Assembly: GCF_023195925.1 (NCBI RefSeq)
Contig: NZ_JALPRE010000006.1
Location: 1-64,000, forward strand
Direction of reading: 5' to 3'
Source: Aquimarina acroporae
Lineage (GTDB): Bacteria; Bacteroidota; Bacteroidia; Flavobacteriales; Flavobacteriaceae
Length of the DNA: 64,000 nucleotides
Shown here: positions 1 to 8,134 of the stretch, piece by piece
Layout: each line of letters begins with the position of its first letter
Position numbering within the stretch: position 1 is the first letter of the stretch
Position numbers and translations under genes: made by a program
Notes under the pieces: model-generated
What the model was told of the DNA's origin: nothing
Seen by the model: only the letters and a program-made list of their open reading frames with translations
Database searches by the model: none

Positions 1-1149
1 TTAAAACAACTTCCGGAGTATGATGGGATCGAAAAAGAAAAATATGTAGCACCAGGGAATAACATGCAAGAGGAGCTTGTAGTCATTTGGTCAGATATTC
101 TAACTATTAAAAAGGATAGAATTAGCATTATTTCTAATTTCTTTAATTTAGGTGGTAACTCTCTTTTAGCAATGACATTAAGAAATAGAGTTAACAAGAA
201 GTTCAATATTGAACTTCCGCTAGCCGAAATTTTCTTACATCCAAATATACGTTTGTTGTCGGAGAGAATTATGAACTGGAAGGCAACAGAAGAACAAGAT
301 AAAGTTATACATCCTATAAATAATGGAAGCGGAGAAAACTTGTTCATTATACATGATGGAAGTGGTGAATTGGAAGGTTATCTTGAGCTCTCTACTAAAA
401 TTAATAAGTATAAGTGTTACGGTATTCGATTTGGTCAATTTAATGATATTCTTGAATCTCCGAGCATCGAGCAAATAGCTTCAAACTATATTAATGAGAT
501 CAAGACAATTCAAAAAACAGGTCCGTATCATATTCTAGGCTGGAGTTTAGGAGGAGTAATAGCAGCAGAAATTACTGCACAACTGGAGGCGCAAGGAGAA
601 AAAGTTGAAAACTTAATAATTATAGATTCAGCTCTACAGTTTGAAAAGACTTTGGAAAACCAAATTATAGATATATCGTCAGAAATCGAGTTGGCTAAAT
701 CAAAATTCGATATTCCAGAAATAGAAGAACAAAACTTTGATTCGATAAATGAAGTATGGAATTATATATCAGATTCCAAGAAGTTTTTACAAACACCTTT
801 GGAAGATATCAGAAATATGGTACCCGAAATGATACAACTTCTTATTCCAGATTTTCTCGATAAAAATGCTCAAGAGATTATGGAGGCAACAAATAAAATA
901 AGACTGTTGATCGCTGCTTCAGATCGTTATTTTGTTAATAACCCAATAAATGCAAATACTCTATATATCAGCCCTAATCAATCTCAAGTAAATATTGATA
1001 GGGAGAAACAACAGCATTTGTTTAGAAACTCTAACACGATAACATTGCCTGGAGATCATTTTTCTATAATGCGAAGTCCAGTTGTAAATGAACTTTCTCG
1101 TACTGTAAATGAACATTTGGAAGTTAATGTGCTAGCTACTCATATATAA
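1..1149 (+). CDS. Non-ribosomal peptide synthetase, C-terminal part (carrier + thioesterase)
   Basis: This is the 3' end of an NRPS gene that begins outside the window. The frame is open from base 1, so the ATG at 64 is internal. The first roughly 20 residues match the tail of an adenylation domain. A peptidyl carrier domain follows, with the phosphopantetheine site LGGNSLLAM (attachment Ser at fragment residue 54). The rest, from about residue 100, is an alpha/beta-hydrolase thioesterase with the nucleophile motif GWSLGG (Ser 182) and a C-terminal GDHF histidine near residue 353. A type I TE in cis releases the finished peptide by hydrolysis or cyclisation, so this is the last module of the assembly line. 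The genes that follow on the same strand look like its accessory enzymes. The product cannot be predicted because the adenylation domains are not in view. Confidence 0.93.
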   Translation, partial: LKQLPEYDGIEKEKYVAPGNNMQEELVVIWSDILTIKKDRISIISNFFNLGGNSLLAMTLRNRVNKKFNIELPLAEIFLHPNIRLLSERIMNWKATEEQDKVIHPINNGSGENLFIIHDGSGELEGYLELSTKINKYKCYGIRFGQFNDILESPSIEQIASNYINEIKTIQKTGPYHILGWSLGGVIAAEITAQLEAQGEKVENLIIIDSALQFEKTLENQIIDISSEIELAKSKFDIPEIEEQNFDSINEVWNYISDSKKFLQTPLEDIRNMVPEMIQLLIPDFLDKNAQEIMEATNKIRLLIAASDRYFVNNPINANTLYISPNQSQVNIDREKQQHLFRNSNTITLPGDHFSIMRSPVVNELSRTVNEHLEVNVLATHI

Positions 1150-1243
1150 ATAATCGAAACATAAAAAAACAAATAGTAGCATTGAAATTATGCTATACAA
1201 TTAATTATTAATTAAGGGGATTAATTTTTTAAAACTTAGAATT

Positions 1244-1966
1244 ATGACAAAAAAAATAAAACTATTTTGTATTCCGTATGCGGGAGGATCTGCGAATATG
1301 TACAACAGTTGGAAATCTGGCTTAAATTCGAATATTGAACTATGTCCTATTGAGTTGGCCGGACGTGGAAATCGTATTACCGAAAATCCATATCAGAACC
1401 TTGAAGAGGCCTTAGAAGATATTTATGATCAGGTCTCTGAAGATATTCTTAATTACGATTATGCAATTTTTGGGCATAGTTTAGGAGCTATGTTAGCTTA
1501 TGAGCTTACCCAAAAAATAACGTCGATAGGGTTAAACCAACCTATGCATGTGTTTTTTTCTGGAAGAAAACCACCACATATCCATAGAAAAGAAAAGTGG
1601 TCTTTATTGAGTTCGACAGAGTTTGAAAAAAAAATAATGTTATTAGGCGGAACCCCACCAGAGTTTTTTAAATATCCTGAATTAAAAGAAATATTTATAC
1701 CATTATTAAGAAGTGATTTTTCGTTATCTGAAACCATAGTTGATAGGCCAGAGATCATTCCTTTAGATACCGATATTTCTATTCTGTTGGGGGAAGATGA
1801 AGGAATTCCACCTGAGACTTCGGTTCAGTGGTATTCTCATACGACCAAAAAGTGTAATATTCAATATTTTGAAGGGAATCACTTTTTCTTGTTGCAACAA
1901 AAGGAAGCTATTTTAGAAATTATTAATGAAAATTTAGTACAAGAAAGTTTAATGGTTGCAATGTAA
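1244..1966 (+). CDS. Type II thioesterase of the NRPS cluster
   Basis: This 240-residue alpha/beta hydrolase belongs to the GrsT-like thioesterase family. It has an N-terminal PYAGGSA motif, the nucleophile GHSLGA (Ser 79) and a late GNHFFL histidine. These stand-alone enzymes normally hydrolyse mis-primed or stalled acyl groups from NRPS/PKS carrier domains and so keep the assembly line running. It lies 94 bases after the NRPS on the same strand, which fits that editing role. The length is typical of the family. The ATG at 1244 is the first start before the conserved beta strand. Confidence 0.92.
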   Translation: MTKKIKLFCIPYAGGSANMYNSWKSGLNSNIELCPIELAGRGNRITENPYQNLEEALEDIYDQVSEDILNYDYAIFGHSLGAMLAYELTQKITSIGLNQPMHVFFSGRKPPHIHRKEKWSLLSSTEFEKKIMLLGGTPPEFFKYPELKEIFIPLLRSDFSLSETIVDRPEIIPLDTDISILLGEDEGIPPETSVQWYSHTTKKCNIQYFEGNHFFLLQQKEAILEIINENLVQESLMVAM

Positions 1967-2030
1967 TAGTATTAAAGTTAAATTAGAATACTCTTTAAAA
2001 GGTAAATATCAATAACAAAAGATAACAAAA

Positions 2031-2969
2031 ATGGGACTTACACTTATAAATAAAAAGAAACATATTATTTCGTTAAAAGACCTCTCGGCGCAGGAAACAA
2101 TGGATATTATAAATAGAGGTGTAGAATATGCAAATAATACGGTTGAACTCGGTCACCAATTAAAGGGGCAAATCGTAGGGATTTATTTTACCAAAACCTC
2201 TACTAGGACAAGAACTTCATTTTCGACTGCCGCTCTTCGACTGGGAGCACAAATTATTGCTTATGGTCCTAATGATTTGCAGATAAATACAGGAGAAAGC
2301 ATGAGTGATACCATGCAAGTAATGTCTAGAATGTTAGATGGTCTAGTCGTTAGAACCGCAGGAGACCCTGCCGTGCTTAGAGCTTTTGCAGATCAGAATA
2401 GAATGTCTGTTGTCAATGCAATGACAGCAGATGAGCACCCAACACAAGCGTTGGCAGATTTGACAACGATAAAACAACATTTTGGAGAATTATCTGGTCT
2501 CAATATTGTTTATATGGGAGAAGGCAATAATACTGCAGCAGCTTTAGCTTTAGCTTTGGCTAAATTTTCAAATATTAAGTTAAGCTTTTATACTCCAAAA
2601 GGGTATGGAATAGATCCCCAAACGATGGAATATGCAAAAAAAGAGGCTGCAATTACAAATACCGTGATTAACGAGTTTCATGATTTAAAAACACTTCCGG
2701 ATCATGCAGATATTATTTACACAACACGTTGGCAAACCACAGGAACAACAAAGCCAGATCCAAATTGGAGAGATACTTTTGTACCTTTTAGAGTAACCAA
2801 AGAGCTTATGGATAAATACCCTCAAACAACTTTTATGCATGATCTTCCTGCTCATCGAGGAGACGAAGTCGAAGCTTCTGTTATTGATGGAGCCAAAAGT
2901 ATTGTTTTTGATCAAGCCGAAAATAAAGCGCATAGTGCCAAAGCCGTGCTCGAATGGTGTATGAGATAA
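2031..2969 (+). CDS. Aspartate/ornithine carbamoyltransferase superfamily enzyme, probably biosynthetic
   Basis: The 312-residue protein has the carbamoyl-phosphate signature STRTRTSF (residues 57-64) and the HPTQ motif (136-139) of the ATCase/OTCase superfamily. At the position where ornithine transcarbamylases carry HCLP, this protein has HDLPAHRG (H270, D271), so the ornithine-contact cysteine is replaced by aspartate. That suggests a different amine acceptor, though this is inference. It lies between the NRPS thioesterases and the PPTase on one strand, and no other arginine genes are nearby. A role in making a carbamoylated (ureido or citrulline-like) building block or in tailoring the NRPS product is therefore more likely than housekeeping arginine synthesis. 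An ordinary argF role cannot be excluded from sequence alone. Confidence 0.82.
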   Translation: MGLTLINKKKHIISLKDLSAQETMDIINRGVEYANNTVELGHQLKGQIVGIYFTKTSTRTRTSFSTAALRLGAQIIAYGPNDLQINTGESMSDTMQVMSRMLDGLVVRTAGDPAVLRAFADQNRMSVVNAMTADEHPTQALADLTTIKQHFGELSGLNIVYMGEGNNTAAALALALAKFSNIKLSFYTPKGYGIDPQTMEYAKKEAAITNTVINEFHDLKTLPDHADIIYTTRWQTTGTTKPDPNWRDTFVPFRVTKELMDKYPQTTFMHDLPAHRGDEVEASVIDGAKSIVFDQAENKAHSAKAVLEWCMR

Positions 2970-3155
2970 TATCTACACTAAATTTCTTAACTTTTTTTAA
3001 TACATAAGTGTATTGTATTTGATTATTGCTGATCGAAGTAATAATCTTTAAGATCTCAACCAGGTCCCGTGAGGACTTAGGAGTATATGATGATCCTTAT
3101 TAATACGTGATTACTAAAAATTTTACAGGGTTTTATTCATAATAATTTTATCCTT

Positions 3156-3806
3156 ATGACAACAATTTATTATACTTTGTGCCAGCAGATGCCTACAGAC
3201 GAATTTGAATTTTCTGTTTCTTTATTACCTGCAGATATGCAGAAAAGACTGAGAAGATTTAGGCGGTGGCAAGATGCACATGCTTATTTATATGGGAGGT
3301 TACTTCTTAAAGAAGGAATGCTTCGATTAGGATATGACGATTCTCTAGAGTCGATGAAAAGAACTAAGTACGGTAAACCTTATTTTGAGGGGTTTCCATT
3401 TGGCTTTAACATTTCCCATTCAGGAAAATATGTGGTATGTGTCATTAGCACTGATGAAAATGAAAACTTAGGTGTCGATATCGAACAAATAAAGCCAATA
3501 GTATTTGATGATTTCAAATGCGTTTTTTCTTATGAAGAGAGGAAAAAAATTGATAGCTATGAGAAGTTCTATACATTTTGGACTCGTAAAGAAGCTATTG
3601 TAAAAGCAGACGGAAGAGGAATGCAAATTCCTTTAAATAATGTTGATGTTACTTCAATGTCTACCCAAATAGACACAAATAAATATTACTTGATAAAAGT
3701 CGATATAGATAAAGAATATATGCTACATATAGCGTCATTGCATAAAATTGATGAAGTGGCTGCTGTAGATCTTCTTTCTATTACACAAGCCGTAACGTAT
3801 TACTGA
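3156..3806 (+). CDS. 4'-phosphopantetheinyl transferase, Sfp type
   Basis: This 216-residue enzyme transfers phosphopantetheine from coenzyme A to the serine of carrier domains. The family motifs are present: FNISHSG (84-90), the magnesium-binding GVDIE (106-110; D108 and E110) and WTRKEAIVKADG (from W142). The length matches two-domain Sfp-type enzymes, not the short AcpS type. It sits 186 bases after the carbamoyltransferase on the same strand and probably activates the NRPS at the left edge of the window. The 186-base gap holds only a weak hairpin near 3061-3080 and no clear promoter. Confidence 0.93.
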   Translation: MTTIYYTLCQQMPTDEFEFSVSLLPADMQKRLRRFRRWQDAHAYLYGRLLLKEGMLRLGYDDSLESMKRTKYGKPYFEGFPFGFNISHSGKYVVCVISTDENENLGVDIEQIKPIVFDDFKCVFSYEERKKIDSYEKFYTFWTRKEAIVKADGRGMQIPLNNVDVTSMSTQIDTNKYYLIKVDIDKEYMLHIASLHKIDEVAAVDLLSITQAVTYY

Positions 3807-3933
3807 GTTACTAAGTAAATTCAAATCGTGTAAGGTTCGGATTATCATTTGAATTCATCTGATGGTAAAGCCAATAGTGTAATGTTTAATTCAAGAGCTT
3901 TAACAAGTATCTAATCTATTAAATCAATATATT

Positions 3934-4090
3934 ATGTAAAAAAAAGTAAAAAAGTTTGGAGCTTAGAAAAGTAACTATTGCCTGAGCCGATATGAATAAA
4001 GTAAAGGGAGGGGCAATTACTCCTTCCATTTTATGTGTTTCGCAGATTTATGCTGGTGAAGATGTCTGTGTTTCGATTAATCAAAATTAA
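3934..4090 (+). pseudogene. Decayed GG-leader RiPP (lanthipeptide-like) precursor gene
   Basis: The frame from 3956 reads LELRKVTIA, then a TGA at 3983, then ADMNKVKGG followed by a 25-residue tail rich in Ser, Thr and Cys that stops at 4090. This resembles Bacteroidota class I lanthipeptide / GG-leader natural product precursors: a basic start, a KxTIA stretch, then a GG cleavage site. The expected lysine-rich N-terminus is visible one frame over, beginning at ATG 3934, whose second codon is TAA. Three lesions are therefore needed to explain loss: TAA at codon 2, a one-base shift near 3953, and the TGA. An ATG at 3992 could still give a 32-residue peptide (MNKVKGG plus tail). The gene ends 33 bases before a strong terminator. 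No lanthionine synthetase is in the window. Family assignment is by pattern only. Confidence 0.5.
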
Positions 4091-4122
4091 TTTTTAATCC
4101 CTTTTTTGTTTTTTTAGAAGTT

Positions 4123-4159
4123 AAAAGGAGGACTTTAATAACAAAGTCCTCCTTTTTTT
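4123..4159 (+). terminator. Strong intrinsic terminator
   Basis: A 14-base-pair stem (4123-4136 with 4143-4156) around a 6-base loop contains the GGAGGACTTT core and runs into a T tract. It closes the transcript containing the decayed RiPP precursor and insulates the molybdate operon. Confidence 0.88.
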
Positions 4160-4199
4160 ATGGTGTATTTCCTTTACTTTGTAATATAAACTGCTTAGA

Positions 4200-4967
4200 A
4201 TGACAAAAAAGATATTTTTGTTAGTACTAATTTTGATTATTCATCATTCCTGCACTCAACAAAAAAAAGAGGTTATAAATGTTGCTGTGGCTGCAAATAT
4301 GCAATTCGCTATGCAAGAAATTGCTCAAGCATTTACTACGCAGTATGGTATAAAATGTGATCTCATTATTAGTTCTTCGGGTAAACTCACAGCTCAAATT
4401 ATAGAAGGGGCTCCTTTTAATGTATTTGTATCAGCAGATATGAAATATCCAAACGAATTATATAAAAGAGGGCTCGCAGTGGAAAAAGCAAAAGTTTATG
4501 CTCTTGGCAATCTGGTTTTATGGTCTGCTATAGAAGGAGTAAAGCCTTCATTAGATTTACTGGGTAAGGACGAGATTCGTCATATTGCGATTGCCAATCC
4601 CAAAATGGCCCCTTATGGTAAAGCGGCGATAGAAATACTAAAGAACTACAATATATTTCAAACTGTAGAGGACAAACTGGTATATGGTGAAAGTGTTCTT
4701 CAAGCAAATCAATTTATTATTTCGCATGTCGCAGAGGTTGGATTTACTTCGAAATCCGTAGTTTTATCAGATAGAAGTAAAAATATTGGAAAATGGATAC
4801 CCCTAGATGACGCTAAATATTCTCAAATAGAGCAAGGGGCTATACTTATTAAACAAAAAGATGCTGAAGAAGAAAAAGCAAAACTTTTTTTCAATTTTCT
4901 ATTTTCTGAATCGGCCAAAGTAATACTTAAAAAGCATGGTTATAGTGTAGTGAATTCTGATATATGA
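4200..4967 (+). CDS. modA: Molybdate ABC transporter substrate-binding lipoprotein
   Basis: This 255-residue protein resembles ModA periplasmic molybdate-binding proteins. The N-terminus is a short hydrophobic signal ending in a candidate lipobox cysteine (C18), so it is probably an envelope-anchored lipoprotein. The mature part starts with the family-typical VAVAANMQFAMQEI and includes the ligand-contacting ISSSGKL and the FNVFVSAD segments. It captures molybdate (or tungstate) and delivers it to ModBC. It is first in a four-gene operon and overlaps the next gene by an ATGA. A near-consensus TTACTTTG box lies about 25 bases upstream of the start. Confidence 0.92.
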   Translation: MTKKIFLLVLILIIHHSCTQQKKEVINVAVAANMQFAMQEIAQAFTTQYGIKCDLIISSSGKLTAQIIEGAPFNVFVSADMKYPNELYKRGLAVEKAKVYALGNLVLWSAIEGVKPSLDLLGKDEIRHIAIANPKMAPYGKAAIEILKNYNIFQTVEDKLVYGESVLQANQFIISHVAEVGFTSKSVVLSDRSKNIGKWIPLDDAKYSQIEQGAILIKQKDAEEEKAKLFFNFLFSESAKVILKKHGYSVVNSDI

Positions 4968-5362
4968 ATGTGTTAAAAGGAGAAATAACGGCAATACAAA
5001 GTAGTAAAAACTTGTCTAGTGTTACTGTAGATGTAAATGGTATAGTATTTAAGGTAGTTGTTATAGAAACTCCAGAATCGGCTTCATATTTAAAATTAGG
5101 AACATTTGTTCACCTTATTTTCAAAGAAACTGAGGTGGTTGTTACGAATCACCAAGAATTTTTGATAAGTATTCCAAATAGAATAAAAGGAGAAATAAGT
5201 GATCTGGAAAAGGGAAAGGTGTTGACTAAATTAACGGTTACTACAAATTTAGGAAAGCTTACTTCTATTTTACTTTCTGAAGTGGTTGAAAAAATACAAT
5301 TTGAGGTCGGAATGCCAGTGTATGCTATGGTAAAGGCTTCTGAAATAATGATATCAGCATGA
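4964..5362 (+). CDS. Tandem Mop (TOBE) domain protein, probable molybdate-binding protein
   Basis: The 132 residues form two similar beta-rich repeats (about 1-65 and 68-132). Each resembles the roughly 65-residue Mop domain that binds oxyanions in ModG, ModE and the C-terminus of ModC. There is no signal peptide, so it is probably a cytoplasmic molybdate store or buffer, comparable to di-Mop ModG proteins. It sits between modA and modB with ATGA overlaps on both sides, implying coupled translation and matched expression with the transporter. The domain call rests on repeat pattern and context. Confidence 0.75.
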   Translation: MNVLKGEITAIQSSKNLSSVTVDVNGIVFKVVVIETPESASYLKLGTFVHLIFKETEVVVTNHQEFLISIPNRIKGEISDLEKGKVLTKLTVTTNLGKLTSILLSEVVEKIQFEVGMPVYAMVKASEIMISA

Positions 5363-6036
5363 TAGATTGGGAACCCCTATTATTAACTTTTAAATTGGCT
5401 GCGGTGACTACAGTACTGCTAGTTCTAATTTCAATTCCTCTATCGTATTGGTTAGCATACACAAAATCTCGTATCAAACCTGTTTTAGAAACATTGGTAA
5501 GTATGCCTTTGGTATTGCCTCCTACGGTACTAGGGTTTTATTTATTACTAGTTTTTAGCCCATCAAATAGTTTTTTTGGAGGCTGGTTACAGGAATTCAT
5601 AGGGATTAAACTTGTTTTTTCATTTCCAGGATTGGTTTTTGCATCAATAATCTATAGTTTGCCTTTTATGGTACATCCCATACAGGCAGGATTTTCAGGA
5701 CTGAATTCAAAACTAATAGAAGCATCTTATGTTTTGGGAAAATCAAAAATAGAAACACTATTTAGAGTTTTACTTCCAAATATAAAACCTTCATTATTAA
5801 CAGGAATAGTATTGGCATTTGCACATACTATTGGTGAATTTGGAGTTGTTTTGATGATAGGAGGCAATATCCCTGGTAAGACTAAAGTTGCCTCAATAGC
5901 CATTTATGACGAGGTTGAAGCTTTGAATTATGATACTGCCAATATTTATTCTATTATACTATTTATTATAGCTTTTTGTATTCTTTTGATGGTATATACG
6001 GTTAATGGAGGTTATCTTAAAAAGTTTTGGAAATGA
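5359..6036 (+). CDS. modB: Molybdate ABC transporter permease
   Basis: This 225-residue inner-membrane protein has about five hydrophobic segments and the binding-protein-dependent transport permease loop (ASYVLGKSKIETLFRVLLP) that docks on ModC. The VLPPTVLGFYLL and HTIGEFGVVLMIGG stretches are typical of ModB. It forms the transmembrane channel for molybdate supplied by ModA. Its start overlaps the Mop-protein stop, and its stop overlaps the modC start. Confidence 0.94.
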   Translation: MIDWEPLLLTFKLAAVTTVLLVLISIPLSYWLAYTKSRIKPVLETLVSMPLVLPPTVLGFYLLLVFSPSNSFFGGWLQEFIGIKLVFSFPGLVFASIIYSLPFMVHPIQAGFSGLNSKLIEASYVLGKSKIETLFRVLLPNIKPSLLTGIVLAFAHTIGEFGVVLMIGGNIPGKTKVASIAIYDEVEALNYDTANIYSIILFIIAFCILLMVYTVNGGYLKKFWK

Positions 6037-6908
6037 TTCATTGTTCATTACAAAAAAAACTGCTGGCTCCTTTTGGAGAGATGTTGCTCGATATCGATTT
6101 AAAAATCGAAAAAGGGGAGTTGGTAACCTTATACGGGGAATCGGGTGCTGGAAAAACGTCAATATTTAGAATGCTAGCAGGTCTTTTGATACCAGATAGT
6201 GGATTGATAAAAGTGGGTGAAAAATTTTGGTTAGATACTCTAAATTCTGTTAACCTAAAGCCTCAGCAAAGAAATGTGGGGTTTGTGTTCCAAGACTATG
6301 CATTATTTCCTAATATGTCTGTGCGGGAAAATTTACTATTTGCCTTACCAAAGGGAAAAAACAAACAAATAATAAAAGACTTAATAGAAATCGTAGAACT
6401 AGGAGATTTACAAGATCGTAAACCCGAAAACCTTTCAGGAGGGCAAAAACAAAGGGTGGCACTAGCAAGAGCGTTGGTACAAAAACCACAAGTTTTGATG
6501 CTAGATGAACCACTTTCTTCCTTAGATGCTAAAATGAGAATTAAGTTACAGAACTATATCCTTCAAGTGCATAGAGAATTTAATCTGACTACTTTACTGA
6601 TCAGTCATGAAATAGGAGAAGTGATTAAGATGTGTGATAGAGTTTTTTTGATTGAAAGAGGCAAGATTAGCAAGCAGGGAAAACCTATAAATGTTTTTTC
6701 TAATAAACAAATTAGCGGTAAGTTTCAGTTTGTTGGAGAAGTAGTTCATGTAGAGCGTGAGGAGGTGATTAGTGTGGTAACCGTATTAATTGGAACAAAT
6801 TTTATTAAAGTAGTAGTAAGCCACGAAGAGGCAGAGGTGTTACAGAATGGTGATAAAGTTTTAGTGGCCTCAAAAGCATTTAATCCAGTACTGCAAAAGG
6901 TGAATTAA
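6033..6908 (+). CDS. modC: Molybdate ABC transporter ATP-binding protein
   Basis: This ATPase drives molybdate import. It has Walker A GESGAGKT (35-42), the signature LSGGQKQRVALARA and Walker B VLMLDEP, followed by a C-terminal region that ends in a TOBE/Mop-like tail. I chose the ATG at 6033 because it overlaps the modB stop (ATGA) exactly as at the two upstream junctions; the TTG at 6027 is less likely. It is the last gene of the mod operon. The window holds no molybdenum cofactor biosynthesis gene. Confidence 0.93.
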   Translation: MIHCSLQKKLLAPFGEMLLDIDLKIEKGELVTLYGESGAGKTSIFRMLAGLLIPDSGLIKVGEKFWLDTLNSVNLKPQQRNVGFVFQDYALFPNMSVRENLLFALPKGKNKQIIKDLIEIVELGDLQDRKPENLSGGQKQRVALARALVQKPQVLMLDEPLSSLDAKMRIKLQNYILQVHREFNLTTLLISHEIGEVIKMCDRVFLIERGKISKQGKPINVFSNKQISGKFQFVGEVVHVEREEVISVVTVLIGTNFIKVVVSHEEAEVLQNGDKVLVASKAFNPVLQKVN

Positions 6909-7045
6909 GGGTAATTAAAATAATGATTTAAACTATTTATTGGGTTTTTGTATATGGTTAAATAAAAGTAAATATGTGATTAAGGAAAGATTGGATTTGT
7001 ATATTTAACTCTTTTCAAGACTCTTTTCAGAATAATACCATAAAA

Positions 7046-8134
7046 ATGAATAGCTCATTACTCTTCATTCCAGATATTTCTGGATTTGCTCAATTTGTTC
7101 AAAATACCGAAATTGAACATAGCCAACATGTCATTTCTGAACTTTTGGAGGTATTGATCGATGCCAATACACAGCAACTAAAATTAGCAGAAATTGAAGG
7201 CGATGCACTATTCTTTTATAAGGAGAATGAAATCCCTTCTCAAGAGAAGCTTCTTGCACAAATCGAAACGATGTTTACCGCTTTTTATAGTCATCTTAAA
7301 TTATTAGAAAAAAATCGTATCTGCCCTTGTAATGCATGTGCTACGGCGCCAAATCTGGAACTTAAAATAATTGTACATGCAGGGGATTTGCAGTTTATAA
7401 CAGTGCAAAGTAAAAGAAAACCTTTTGGGCAATCTGTAATAGAAGCACATCGATTGCTTAAGAATTCCATAGTGAGTAATAATTATGCGTTAATAAGTAA
7501 TTCAGTTTCTAATCGTATTGGTCTTTCAGATAACTATAGAAGTATGCTTTATGAGTTCGATCAAGGAGAAGACATCTATGATAACAAAGAAATTAGATAT
7601 CTTTATTCTAATATAGATAAGACCAAGCTAAAACTGAATGCATTTGCAATTCCAGAGACTGTAGATTTAAAATGTAAACCTTGTATTGAGGTTAATAAGG
7701 ATTTTGATGTTTCAGCACCTAAGTTGTTAGAGTATATCACAAATTATAAATATCGGCATTATTGGGTAAAAGGGGTAGATAAGTTTGAGTATAATCCTGA
7801 TGAAGTTACTCGACTAGGGACGGAGCATGTTTGTGTTATAGATGGGAAACGACTTAATTTTACCACCATTACGAAAGAAGTGCAAGAAGGGGAATTGGTC
7901 TATGGAGAACTTACACATGATGCTCCCATACATGCGTTATACCAGTTCTTTATTATCAAACCAATTTCAGGATCTTCTTGTATGTTGACCGTAGAGATGT
8001 ATCCGAAAGCAAAATCTTTGATAAAAAAAATTCTGGTGTCTCTAGTTATGAAAAGAGCCTTTAGAAAAAGTATGCAAGCTTCTTTACATAATTTGCAAAA
8101 CGCAATTGCCGAGGGAGTTATGATTAATGAATAA
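7046..8134 (+). CDS. DUF2652 family protein (cyclase-like N-terminus plus SRPBCC-like C-terminus)
   Basis: This 362-residue soluble protein starts with FIPDISGFAQFVQ and continues to EIEGDALFFY (about residues 5-58). That pattern resembles the metal-binding core of class III nucleotidyl cyclases and is typical of DUF2652 proteins. The middle has a CPCNAC cysteine cluster near residue 93. The C-terminal half, from about 205, resembles an SRPBCC/START-like ligand-binding fold. No catalytic activity is established for the family, and I do not assign one. It is transcribed alone and converges on murF, overlapping its 3' end by 11 bases. Confidence 0.8.
   Translation: MNSSLLFIPDISGFAQFVQNTEIEHSQHVISELLEVLIDANTQQLKLAEIEGDALFFYKENEIPSQEKLLAQIETMFTAFYSHLKLLEKNRICPCNACATAPNLELKIIVHAGDLQFITVQSKRKPFGQSVIEAHRLLKNSIVSNNYALISNSVSNRIGLSDNYRSMLYEFDQGEDIYDNKEIRYLYSNIDKTKLKLNAFAIPETVDLKCKPCIEVNKDFDVSAPKLLEYITNYKYRHYWVKGVDKFEYNPDEVTRLGTEHVCVIDGKRLNFTTITKEVQEGELVYGELTHDAPIHALYQFFIIKPISGSSCMLTVEMYPKAKSLIKKILVSLVMKRAFRKSMQASLHNLQNAIAEGVMINE

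Noticed and set aside
3060-3082. Short hairpin (AGGTCC / GGACTT) between the carbamoyltransferase and PPTase genes
   Set aside because: Only six base pairs including one G-T, with no T run; too weak to call a terminator or riboswitch.
3807-3930. Possible second RiPP-like remnant
   Set aside because: Short frames with scattered Lys/Asn were tried, but no GG site or leader pattern appears.
6027-6032. TTG start for modC
   Set aside because: The ATG at 6033 gives the same ATGA overlap as the other mod junctions and matches the family N-terminus.
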